This document shows, piece by piece, positions 19,908 to 26,711 of a DNA stretch of 64,000 nt (the first letter of the stretch is position 1; every line of letters starts with the position of its first letter). The translations under genes were made by a program, and so were the position numbers. Source of the stretch: Lachnospiraceae bacterium. Lineage in GTDB: Bacteria; Bacillota; Clostridia; Lachnospirales; Lachnospiraceae. The notes under the pieces were generated by a model. That model saw only the letters and a program-made list of their open reading frames with translations. It had not been told where the DNA came from and did no database searches. Location of the stretch: positions 80,005 to 144,004 of the forward strand of contig JAGBCB010000013.1 of the NCBI GenBank assembly GCA_017938145.1. The letters are read 5' to 3'.

Positions 19908-19988
19908 ATGCATAAATAAAAGGCTGGTACCTTCCAGACCCGCTCAGCGCTAACGGTCTTTGAAGGTACCAGCCTTTTATTTATGCAT
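19908..19988. terminator. Long-stem hairpin with conserved tip (copy 2)
   Basis: Two perfectly complementary 27-base arms (19908-19934 and 19962-19988) flank a 27-base tip containing ACCCGCTCAGCGCTAACGGT (19938-19957). It lies between the convergent HD-GYP gene and the gene at 19996, and probably terminates both. Confidence 0.88.
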
Positions 19989-19995
19989 AGCTTGT

Positions 19996-20328
19996 TTATA
20001 CACACAATAATGGGGATGTCTGGTTGTCATCCTCCGGCAGGTTGTCCCGGTTCATTAAGTCGTCCAAAATTTCAAGCAGATGTACCGGATACACCTGATA
20101 TTTTGCTAAGATATTGGTTATCTGGCGTACCAGATTAAAATTTGGGGAAACGCACTGAATATCCTCTTCGTCCATCAGTCCGCCACGCTTGTCACATAAT
20201 GCGCATCTGATTCCGTATTCATAGAGCTCCGCATCTTCGTAGGCTGTATTTAAGTGCTTGGATACGGTGTAGTATAAAATGTGATGTTCATTCACAGCGT
20301 GAATCATTAGTGCAGCGTCGTTTTTCAT
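19996..20328 (-). CDS. Small conserved-looking protein of unknown function
   Basis: This 110-residue protein has a clear GGGGG ribosome site and sits between two recognised control elements, which argues that it is real. The N-terminal part (HHILYYTVSKHLN, then LYEYGIRCALC) reads like the small DUF6514-type proteins of Lachnospiraceae, but I cannot confirm that. A CALC motif is the only cysteine pair. There is no membrane segment or signal. Its start faces the operator-bearing promoter of the HTH gene at 20511, so the two may be regulated together. Confidence 0.6.
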   Translation of the reverse strand: MKNDAALMIHAVNEHHILYYTVSKHLNTAYEDAELYEYGIRCALCDKRGGLMDEEDIQCVSPNFNLVRQITNILAKYQVYPVHLLEILDDLMNRDNLPEDDNQTSPLLCV

Positions 20329-20359
20329 AAATTTTCCCCCTGAATTAATTTGGTAATTA

Positions 20360-20394
20360 TTGACATGTAAGTTGCTTACATGATATTATGTAAG
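20360..20394 (+). promoter_or_regulatory. Promoter with a palindromic operator between -35 and -10
   Basis: Perfect -35 TTGACA (20360-20365), 18-base spacer, -10 TATTAT (20384-20389). The spacer carries the dyad CATGTAAG and CTTACATG around TTG (20364-20382), and a third half-site ATGTAAG overlaps the -10 (20388-20394). A transcription leader of about 115 bases would follow before the HTH gene at 20511. Binding here would block RNA polymerase, which fits autorepression. Confidence 0.7.
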
Positions 20395-20510
20395 GGTAGC
20401 CCGCTTACGAACGGCTGATTTTAAAGGAACCGCCGTCCATAAGCTCCACCCCTGCCTTAAGTAATAAGGACAGTGTAATAATAACACTTCCCCAATAAGG
20501 AGAAAAGATT

Positions 20511-21269
20511 TTGAAAAACCAAAATCCAAAAATTTTCGAAAAAAACATGGTGGAAAAATCCACCAAGTATATTGATGTTTTCCGTAAGAATATCGATATG
20601 TTGATGGCTGAATACGATTACACCATTAAGGAAACCGCAGAAATCGCGGATATTTCCTACGACACCCTGAAAACCTTCCTTTACGACAAGGAAGCAAAGG
20701 ACTGCCGTCTTTCCACTGCGGTTAAGCTTGCCAAGGCCTTTCACATCAGCATTGACGAGCTGGTGGGCGCCGGCACCTTCAAACCGGAGGGCTTGGAAGG
20801 CATCAAGGCTTACCGTTCCCTGCCGGAAGGCTCCAAGCGCTTTCTGGACTGGCAGGTACGCAACCAGAAATTCATTCACGAACAGCAAAACAATACCAAA
20901 TTTGTTAACGTTATGCTGCCTCTTTGCGCCGGCAACGGCAACATGAAGCAGACCAACGACTACGAGGTACTGGACATCACCCGCCTGGGCGACGAACTGA
21001 CCTACAAGATTTTCCTTGGCATCAAGATTCCGTGCCTGCACTATCTGCCTCACTACACCGAAGGAGATGTGCTCCTTATTGCCAACGACCGCAACGCCTT
21101 AAAGGGCGAAAACACCATCGTTATGTTTAACGATAACATAGCCATCACCAACCGCCTGGTAGAACACGGCGAAGAACACTATTACGGCCTCATGGACGGA
21201 CGGCTCCGCTCCCTGGATCCAAAGCAGTTCCAGGTTGTAGGGTATGTGGCAAAGATACTCAGAGCATAA
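20511..21269 (+). CDS. HTH (XRE-type) transcriptional regulator with S24-like C-terminal half
   Basis: A 252-residue protein. Residues about 20-75 form a helix-turn-helix region (TIKETAEIADISYDTLKTFLYD). The C-terminal half (YTEGDVLLIANDRNALKGE, then YYGLMDGRLRSL) resembles the LexA/CI peptidase S24 fold, but I see no convincing catalytic Ser-Lys pair, so it may act only as a dimerisation or sensing domain. The start is TTG at 20511 with AAGGAGA seven bases upstream. The operator inside its promoter suggests autoregulation. The target genes are unknown. Confidence 0.75.
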   Translation: MKNQNPKIFEKNMVEKSTKYIDVFRKNIDMLMAEYDYTIKETAEIADISYDTLKTFLYDKEAKDCRLSTAVKLAKAFHISIDELVGAGTFKPEGLEGIKAYRSLPEGSKRFLDWQVRNQKFIHEQQNNTKFVNVMLPLCAGNGNMKQTNDYEVLDITRLGDELTYKIFLGIKIPCLHYLPHYTEGDVLLIANDRNALKGENTIVMFNDNIAITNRLVEHGEEHYYGLMDGRLRSLDPKQFQVVGYVAKILRA

Positions 21270-21325
21270 TAAAAAGCCTTGAAAACCCGCTCAGCGCTGA
21301 CGGTTTTCAAGGCTTTTATTATGCT
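21263..21325. terminator. Hairpin with conserved tip (copy 3)
   Basis: The stem AGCATAATAAAA...GCCTTGAAAAC pairs with its complement with a single extra A on the left arm. The tip 21285-21304 is ACCCGCTCAGCGCTGACGGT. The left arm includes the stop codon of the HTH gene; the convergent Rpn gene ends 42 bases beyond the hairpin. Confidence 0.87.
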
Positions 21326-21366
21326 TAGTTACGTATGGTTTGTGGGGTGGGGTTATGCGGTACGAG

Positions 21367-22365
21367 TTATGCTAATTGCTTTAATTTTTCTATAAATTCA
21401 GCTTCACTGATTCCGGAACGCTCTATGCCAACGGACAAATCTAATAAGCCGTCACGGACCAATTGAAGCAGGGTAAGAAGGATTCCTTCCTCGCGACCTT
21501 CTTCGCGACCTTTTTCCAATCCTGCTAGCCTGCCTTCTTCTAAGCCTTGTTTTTCTGCCTCAGCTCTTACCATTTCCCAAAATTCTTCAAGTCCTTTGCA
21601 CACGTTACCAACTCCTTTCTCTAAGTCCTTCTCAATTTCCAGTTTGGCATCTAAGCAAATATTTAGTAAATCGATTGCCTCATTGCTTAAACTTTCCCAT
21701 CTTGTTCTTTTTGTTTCAAAAGCATTTGTAAATTTTTTGCCACTGGCTGCAGAATTAATGAACTCTAACAGCGGCCCCAACTCCGTTTCAAACTTATTAA
21801 AATCCTCAATTTCTTCCGGCACAATCAGATTAAGTTTGTAGTCAGAAACATAATTTAATATGTTCCTGTCACTGACATCCAGCAGTTCATGCAGACTTCT
21901 TGCACCATCCCAACTACCTGTATTCCAGTAAATGGTTAACGTAATTACCGGAACCAACTTGTCTTCTTTTGCAAACCCGGATAGGAACTCTGCTCCGGTT
22001 ACATCTTTTTTCTTCCGATGTTGTTTTGCAACCGCCCCCACCTGGGACGAATAATTTAGTGCATCATAGAGCATATTGCGGACTACCATGGCGTAGTGGG
22101 TGTCATTTTGATTTTCGATACCAATGATAAGATATGTGACACCGTTTGCCGTTTTTACACAACATCCCTTTAATATATCGCGGATTTTTTCCACTGCCTC
22201 TGCGCTTTCGTGTCCTTTAGGCAATGCCAGCTCTGTGACATCCCGCTCTACCAGGTCATCCGGCTTGATTATCTGCTGTCCGTTATACAGAAAAAAGTTG
22301 CAAATATCAGCAAAACGTGCACTGTCCTGCATATACCGCTTAGTAATAATATTTGGTTTCCCCAT
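21367..22365 (-). CDS. Rpn-family PD-(D/E)XK nuclease/putative transposase
   Basis: This 332-residue protein has the layout of Rpn recombination-promoting nucleases common in Lachnospiraceae. The N-terminal segment DSARFADICNFFLYNG leads into a PD-(D/E)XK core (YLIIGIENQNDTHYAM, then PVITLTIYWNTGSWDG). The C-terminus is a repetitive Glu/Gly/Arg region (LEKGREEGREEG) ending in a helical LKQ tail. Such proteins cut DNA non-specifically and occur as many paralogues per genome, sometimes with defence-like roles. GGAGG precedes the ATG. Confidence 0.85.
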   Translation of the reverse strand: MGKPNIITKRYMQDSARFADICNFFLYNGQQIIKPDDLVERDVTELALPKGHESAEAVEKIRDILKGCCVKTANGVTYLIIGIENQNDTHYAMVVRNMLYDALNYSSQVGAVAKQHRKKKDVTGAEFLSGFAKEDKLVPVITLTIYWNTGSWDGARSLHELLDVSDRNILNYVSDYKLNLIVPEEIEDFNKFETELGPLLEFINSAASGKKFTNAFETKRTRWESLSNEAIDLLNICLDAKLEIEKDLEKGVGNVCKGLEEFWEMVRAEAEKQGLEEGRLAGLEKGREEGREEGILLTLLQLVRDGLLDLSVGIERSGISEAEFIEKLKQLA

Positions 22366-22713
22366 TCAGTTCCTCCTTTGCTTGTTGTTTGCAGGAGGCT
22401 TGAAAACCCCTGCTTTTTTCTTGGAATAAAAGCATGAATTTTCAGAATGATCTAAAGATTTTTAGAATGGTGGCCACCGGTTTCTACAGAAATTATGCTT
22501 TGAATGTATTATACCATAATAATTGTAACCGGGCAATAAGACGTTTTTTACCTGCGACTTTTCAAAATCCTTTATTTATGCGGGTTGGCAGGTATTTTAA
22601 AGCGATTTTTCAGCCAAAATTTCGGCGTTATGCACAAAAATCAGGGCAAAAAAAGTCAAATGAGCACTACCAAAATGAAAAGTCTTCCGGAACGCCCGTC
22701 ATTGACGGCCCTG

Positions 22714-22860
22714 CTACACCAGCCCTGCGGTTGCTATATCATCCACCAGCTAGTCCAGAATGGTCTTTGGACCAACCGTAAGCAGTGGCTTTGGAAAATT
22801 TTCGGTTAACGGATATAAACGGATAGCATAGCCTACCGCTAAAATTAAATAGAGCTGCGT
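22714..22860 (-). pseudogene. Remnant of a sugar-phosphate nucleotidyltransferase N-terminus
   Basis: One minus-strand frame reads LILAVGYAIRLYPLTENFPK, then PLLTVGPKTILD, a TAG stop, LVDDIATAGLV and another TAG. This is the LAAGxxTRLxPLT...KPLLxVxxKPIL signature of sugar-1-phosphate nucleotidyltransferases, with the first Gly/Thr changed and stops inserted. Nothing else of the roughly 240-residue protein remains. The remainder of the 674-base gap 22366-23039 holds no gene I can support, only the operators and promoter at its right end. Confidence 0.7.
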
Positions 22861-22935
22861 CCGGACTTGAAAATCTGCTTACCAATAAGAAATGTTGCCC
22901 AATGATTACGCAATAAAACCGCACCATGTTTTTCA

Positions 22936-23006
22936 GTATCATTGATACCAAATTCCTGTTGACTTTTTCTTTAAATAGAGTATAATAAAATTAGTATCAA
23001 TGATAC
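22936..23006 (+). promoter_or_regulatory. Promoter flanked by two identical palindromic operators
   Basis: Operator 1 GTATCATTGATAC (22936-22948) and operator 2 GTATCAATGATAC (22994-23006) are perfect 6-1-6 palindromes and reverse complements of one another. Between them are -35 TTGACT (22959-22964), a 16-base spacer and -10 TATAAT (22981-22986). Operator centres are 58 bases apart. This is the layout expected for an autorepressed toxin-antitoxin or phage-type regulator. Confidence 0.85.
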
Positions 23007-23039
23007 CATCTGCGAGTACAAAAGAAAGGAGTTCATAAT

Positions 23040-24041
23040 ATGAGATGCTTTGAATGTGGAACAAAAAATGAATATGAATTAAAAGAAGTAACTAGAAAAT
23101 ATGAAGGAGATGGATACTGCTTTGATTTAACTGTTTGTGTGCCATTTTGTAAAGTATGTGGGGCTCCTTTAGTAGATGAAGAAATTGAAGCAACAATCGC
23201 AAAACAAGCAAACGAAAAAATACGCGAACAACGCAATATCATTACAGTAGAAGAAATCCAAGAACTATTTAGAAAGTATAATGTAAGTCAAAAATATTTA
23301 AGTAAATTACTAGGTTGGGGAGAAATAACTCTCACCCGTTACATTAGCGGAGGATACACTCCAAACCAACAAAATAGTGAAAAACTAAAATCACTGCAAG
23401 ACCCTTATGTTGTAAAAAAAATGATGTTGGATAAAATCGAAGAAACAAATGGTGATATTGAAAAAGAACATGCTTTCCAAAAGTTAAATCAAAGTGTAAA
23501 CGAACAAATTGTCAAAATAGAAAATAGTAAAGGTAAAATTTATCAAATTGTTAATTGGTTTCTATCACAAGCCGAAGAAGATAATTGCATAACACATCTT
23601 GCTTTACAAAAGCTATTATACTTTTCTCAAGGCTGGAATTACGTTTTTAATAATACTTGTTTATTTAATGATGATTGTGAAGCTTGGGTACATGGTGCCG
23701 TATATCGAATTATATTTGACGAATTTAAAAAGTTTAAATTTAATCCTCTACCACAAATGAATAACCGGATTACTCTTTCCCAAGAAGAAATTACAGTTCT
23801 GGAGTTTGTTAAAAAATATTATTTTAATGTATATACCGCTAAAACACTTGAAAAAATATGCCATCTGGAAAAACCATTTATTTTGGCAAGAGAAGGAGTA
23901 GCTCCTGACAAGAATTCCGAAGAACTAATACAAAAAGCCCATATCCAAGCCTATTATCTGGAGATTGCAAAGCAATACAACATATCCTTGCAAAATCAAG
24001 ACAATGTTAAACTATATTTAAATGAGTTATTATATTCCTAA
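23040..24041 (+). CDS. MqsA-like zinc finger/HTH protein fused to a Panacea (SocA, DUF4065) domain
   Basis: A 333-residue protein in three parts. First is an N-terminal zinc-finger pattern (Cys3, Cys6, Cys37, Cys40) like MqsA/YgiT antitoxins. Second is an XRE-type HTH (about 66-110: VSQKYLSKLLGWGEITLTRYISGG). Third is a C-terminal Panacea/SocA domain (about 160-330: LALQKLLYFSQGWNYV, EAWVHGAVYR). Panacea domains are versatile antitoxin modules that neutralise diverse toxins. AAAGGAG lies seven bases before the ATG. Its promoter carries twin palindromes it probably binds itself. No toxin gene adjoins it: upstream is decayed DNA and downstream a terminator followed by remnants. Its base composition is much more AT-rich than the core genes. 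Confidence 0.83.
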   Translation: MRCFECGTKNEYELKEVTRKYEGDGYCFDLTVCVPFCKVCGAPLVDEEIEATIAKQANEKIREQRNIITVEEIQELFRKYNVSQKYLSKLLGWGEITLTRYISGGYTPNQQNSEKLKSLQDPYVVKKMMLDKIEETNGDIEKEHAFQKLNQSVNEQIVKIENSKGKIYQIVNWFLSQAEEDNCITHLALQKLLYFSQGWNYVFNNTCLFNDDCEAWVHGAVYRIIFDEFKKFKFNPLPQMNNRITLSQEEITVLEFVKKYYFNVYTAKTLEKICHLEKPFILAREGVAPDKNSEELIQKAHIQAYYLEIAKQYNISLQNQDNVKLYLNELLYS

Positions 24042-24059
24042 CCGGAACATGCAATAAGT

Positions 24060-24097
24060 ATCGCCCCTATGCTGCGGCATAGGGGCGATTTATTTTG
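24060..24097 (+). terminator. Terminator after the Panacea gene
   Basis: Perfect arms ATCGCCCCTATG (24060-24071) and CATAGGGGCGAT (24078-24089) are followed by TTATTTTG. A 519-base region without an intact gene (24042-24560) starts here. Confidence 0.88.
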
Positions 24098-24205
24098 TAC
24101 ACTACCTCCGAAACGCTCCAGAAAGTCCAAATTTGCATTTTTACACATACACAGGTTTTTTTATGGTGTGCACCAGTGTTTGCGTGGCAATCCAAACGAT
24201 GTAGC

Positions 24206-24427
24206 TTATAAATGCCGACCTATTTCCATCAAATGTGCATACTCTTCATCTGACACCTCTAAACCTCTCACGAATATATCTAATCTGCAAACATATTCCG
24301 GCCGGTTTATTACGTGCTTCTGTACCCATTCTGTGGAGCGTCTCTGCATAGGATGATAGGTTGAAAAAAATACCATCTGTGCAGACTCCGAATCTTCCGA
24401 AACTTCATTGTAGTACAGTATTACATA
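24206..24427 (-). pseudogene. Unrecognised 73-codon open frame, probably a gene fragment
   Basis: The minus strand stays open for 73 codons after a TGA and ends in TAA at 24206. It reads YYNEVSEDSESAQMVF, then EWVQKHVINRPEYVCRLDIF and EVSDEEYAHLMEIG. The composition is protein-like rather than random. An in-frame ATG at 24349 would give 47 residues, but neither it nor any upstream codon has a ribosome site. I do not recognise the family. It lies next to a decayed IS66 piece and is most simply a surviving C-terminal fragment. Confidence 0.4.
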
Positions 24428-24471
24428 TCATCTCTTTGATATTTTGTAAGCGCTCAATAGCCGAGTACCTA

Positions 24472-24549
24472 CAAAAAGGGGATGGCATTCTCAGCTGCAT
24501 TGTTAGAAAGAGTACACCTGCCATCCGGCAGATAATGCTCCATGTATGC
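24472..24549 (-). pseudogene. IS66-family transposase remnant
   Basis: The minus-strand frame reads YMEHYLPDGRCTLSNNAAEN followed by AIPFL and a stop. The segment DGRCxLSNNxAENAIRPF is diagnostic of the C-terminal catalytic region of IS66 TnpC transposases. Only about 26 residues survive and the Arg before ProPhe is lost, so this is a scar of an old insertion. Confidence 0.7.
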
Positions 24550-24560
24550 CTTGCTTTGCA

Positions 24561-24908
24561 TTACTTTTCCTGCATATCCTGCAACGCCTGCATATATCCT
24601 AACAACCTGTCGCGAGTGCTCTTATTAAACCCACGCATAAGTTCTAAAAATTCATAATCTGCAGATTTTTTGTCCACAATCACGTAATCCAACTGTGTAT
24701 ATTTTTCTTTTTCCACGCCGGATAGAAGTTCGTAAGGAGTGATATCTAATACATCACAAATAAGCATAATTTTATCTGACGAAGGATTGATTCCTTTTCT
24801 CTTCCAGTCGCTGATAGTACTTTGAGAAATTCCTGTACGTTCAGAAAATTCTTTTTGGGAAATGCCTTTTTCATTTAGCATTGAAAAAATACGTTCACTG
24901 ATAAGCAT
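24561..24908 (-). CDS. XRE-family transcriptional regulator
   Basis: A 115-residue protein with a classic N-terminal helix-turn-helix (about 6-60: GISQKEFSERTGISQSTISD, then ICDVLDITPYELLSG) and a short C-terminal helical region ending in LGYMQALQDMQ. It lies 91 bases downstream of the GNAT gene on the same strand and may be part of the same transcript. GGAG is found upstream of the ATG, but with a long spacing (about 11 bases). Its regulatory target is not evident. Confidence 0.85.
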   Translation of the reverse strand: MLISERIFSMLNEKGISQKEFSERTGISQSTISDWKRKGINPSSDKIMLICDVLDITPYELLSGVEKEKYTQLDYVIVDKKSADYEFLELMRGFNKSTRDRLLGYMQALQDMQEK

Positions 24909-24999
24909 ATACTATATATGACTCCTTTAGCTTTGTCTGCAATACCTATTCTACGGGGCAACACAAAAAAAGTCAATGCTGTTGCATTTTACCAAATCA

Positions 25000-25545
25000 C
25001 TAGGCTATTACTATATCATCTACACATTTGTATAACTTGTGACAATTAAACTCACTCTCTTGAACCACCGTATTCATATCATCTTCAAAATCTTCATAAC
25101 CATTTCTTACATGATATAAATGATATCCCTCATTAGTTGAACAAACTGTCACAAATGAAATTCCGGTTTGATTTCTCAAATTTGCAATTCTATCCTCACA
25201 GTCATGCAATAACAAGTCACCCAAATATATTTTATTACTACCATTTTGGGCTACCAATTTTCGTTGAAATGCATTATGTATAGCTAAATAGTTAATACTA
25301 ATCGATCCACCCATTAACTCATAGATATCTTTACCACCAATAGTGTCAATACGATCAACCCTGCCATTTTCTATATTGTAATAGCCAATGATAAAATCTT
25401 CCTCATCTGAAAGCATAACATAAGTAATGCCTCGGTTTATATCCAAGGCACTACCATCATGTAAAAAGTTATCAATTATCGCATTCCCGCAAGAAAAACT
25501 ATTTGCCAGATTTTCGTATTCTTTAGTATATCGTTTTATATTCAT
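25000..25545 (-). CDS. GNAT-fold acetyltransferase, TacT-like (possible toxin)
   Basis: This 181-residue protein begins with the FSCGNAIIDNFLHD pattern typical of TacT-like GNAT proteins (compare FDCG...LNxWL). It continues with IIGYYNIENGRV, LAIHNAFQRK (acetyl-CoA loop region) and the C-terminal YHLYHVRNGYEDF. TacT toxins acetylate aminoacyl-tRNA. Family membership is inferred from pattern; the canonical Q/RxxGxG/A loop is degenerate here (FQRKLVAQNG), so activity is uncertain. A 57-residue gene ends 3 bases upstream, as a toxin-antitoxin pair would be arranged. Very AT-rich. Confidence 0.72.
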   Translation of the reverse strand: MNIKRYTKEYENLANSFSCGNAIIDNFLHDGSALDINRGITYVMLSDEEDFIIGYYNIENGRVDRIDTIGGKDIYELMGGSISINYLAIHNAFQRKLVAQNGSNKIYLGDLLLHDCEDRIANLRNQTGISFVTVCSTNEGYHLYHVRNGYEDFEDDMNTVVQESEFNCHKLYKCVDDIVIA

Positions 25546-25548
25546 ATT

Positions 25549-25722
25549 TTACTTTTTTTCCACCTTGCACTGCAACGAACCTGTTTCTTTATCTACACTA
25601 AAGGAGAAATTATGAGCATTCATAAAATCAACTCTTTGTTTGTTTTCTGCTGAAGCAGGCGTTCTTTCAAGCTTTTTTCTGGTAACAAAAGGTAATGTAG
25701 GTTTTACTGCAGACGCATTCAT
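25549..25722 (-). CDS. 57-residue protein directly upstream of the GNAT gene (candidate antitoxin)
   Basis: The start at 25722 has AAGGAGAG six bases upstream, the strongest ribosome site in this part. The product begins NASAVKPTLPFVTRKKLE, continues RTPASAENKQRVDFMNAHNF and ends CKVEKK. It is basic, has no cysteine pair, no membrane segment and no visible ribbon-helix-helix, unlike the usual TacA partner. The stop is 3 bases before the GNAT ATG, so translation is probably coupled. The function is unknown; the antitoxin idea rests on arrangement only. Confidence 0.6.
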   Translation of the reverse strand: MNASAVKPTLPFVTRKKLERTPASAENKQRVDFMNAHNFSFSVDKETGSLQCKVEKK

Positions 25723-25819
25723 AACATTCTCTCCTTCCTCTTCTAATTCACATATTTATTATACCCTTAACACGCATTTTTGAGTACGCAACAACAATCG
25801 AACAAACTTTCTGTAATAT

Positions 25820-25848
25820 AGTTTACTACACACTCAACATAATGTCAA
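25820..25848 (-). promoter_or_regulatory. Possible promoter for the small gene-GNAT pair
   Basis: Minus strand -35 TTGACA (25848-25843), 17-base spacer, -10 TAAACT (25825-25820), about 97 bases upstream of the 57-codon gene. A second TATAAT (25763-25758) lies closer but lacks a good -35. Confidence 0.45.
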
Positions 25849-25860
25849 CACACCTAGCGT

Positions 25861-26358
25861 TTAATCAGTTGCTTTGCCAGAATGATATTCATACAATGCC
25901 TTACGTCCCAAATACAAATTCTCTGCATGTTCCTTTATAGGCAAGAAATTAATTATATTTTTTTCGGATATGTCATTTGTATTTTCTTGTTGCACAAAGG
26001 ACATGCCATGTACAATAACATCAAAGGGATACAGATATGTTTCCAAAACTTCATGTACTCTTTCTATAACATTACAAACCAGCAATTTTTCTGCTTCTTT
26101 CTTAGTTAAAAATTTCTTTGGTTCCTCTATTGCAACATCGTACATTATATTCTCCAAATTGAGGATATGACAAATTTCTCTGAGTTGTTTTACCTCTTCC
26201 AGACTTATGCCGGACCATTTGGAAATTGACTCATTATCTGTTGTAGAAAAGCCGATACGATTTATTCTGTCGATTTCACTCTTGAGAATATTTAATGTCA
26301 TAATAATTTTTCCGTTTAATCGTTCTCTTTCGATTTGTTGCAAGGTTAACTGATTCAT
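25861..26358 (-). CDS. Unknown 165-residue protein
   Basis: I do not recognise this family. The product is soluble-looking, with an N-terminal helical segment (LTLQQIERERLNGKIIM), a short region that could be helix-turn-helix-like (ISKWSGISLEEVKQLREIC at about 48-66), and a C-terminal part rich in acidic and aromatic residues. GGAG lies five bases before the ATG, and a good promoter with tandem 8-bp repeats lies upstream, so it is probably expressed. It is AT-rich like the neighbouring mobile-type genes. Confidence 0.6.
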   Translation of the reverse strand: MNQLTLQQIERERLNGKIIMTLNILKSEIDRINRIGFSTTDNESISKWSGISLEEVKQLREICHILNLENIMYDVAIEEPKKFLTKKEAEKLLVCNVIERVHEVLETYLYPFDVIVHGMSFVQQENTNDISEKNIINFLPIKEHAENLYLGRKALYEYHSGKATD

Positions 26359-26394
26359 ATGTTCTCCATTAGATATATTCGTGTATTCGGTCTG

Positions 26395-26440
26395 TTTCGT
26401 ATTTTCGTATTTAGTATACCATAGTGGAGCGAAAAGTCAA
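26395..26440 (-). promoter_or_regulatory. Promoter with two tandem 8-bp repeats downstream of the -10
   Basis: Minus strand -35 TTGACT (26440-26435), 16-base spacer, -10 TATACT (26418-26413). Immediately downstream are two exact copies of ATACGAAA (26410-26403 and 26402-26395), positioned where a repressor would block initiation. Confidence 0.6.
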
Positions 26441-26711
26441 GTGAAAATATAATGCTTCTAAGACAATCTATAACCACTTTGTCTTTTTACAAATATCTAA
26501 TATCGACTTTCTTTGTTATTTTTTAACTTTCCTAAAAATATGTCTTTTTCTTCATGGATTAAGTCGCCTGCCTATGTTACGTTTGATATATCAAGCGAAA
26601 GGTGTTTGTGCTAATCTAAATTTAGGTCACTTGGCTCATTGAAAATTAGGTCACTCCAAGATCTTTGTGGTATCCTTTATCTATCAAAAGATAAAGGAGG
26701 TCAGGAAAGGA

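Noticed and set aside
22434-22809. Overlapping plus-strand open frames between the Rpn gene and the Panacea gene
   Set aside because: No ribosome sites or family features; the minus strand of the same DNA shows a clear nucleotidyltransferase remnant instead.
24069-24657. Two plus-strand open frames of about 95 codons
   Set aside because: Protein-like sequence (the IS66 remnant and the 73-codon frame) is on the minus strand, and the second frame also overlaps the 3' end of the XRE gene; the plus frames have unconvincing composition and no starts.
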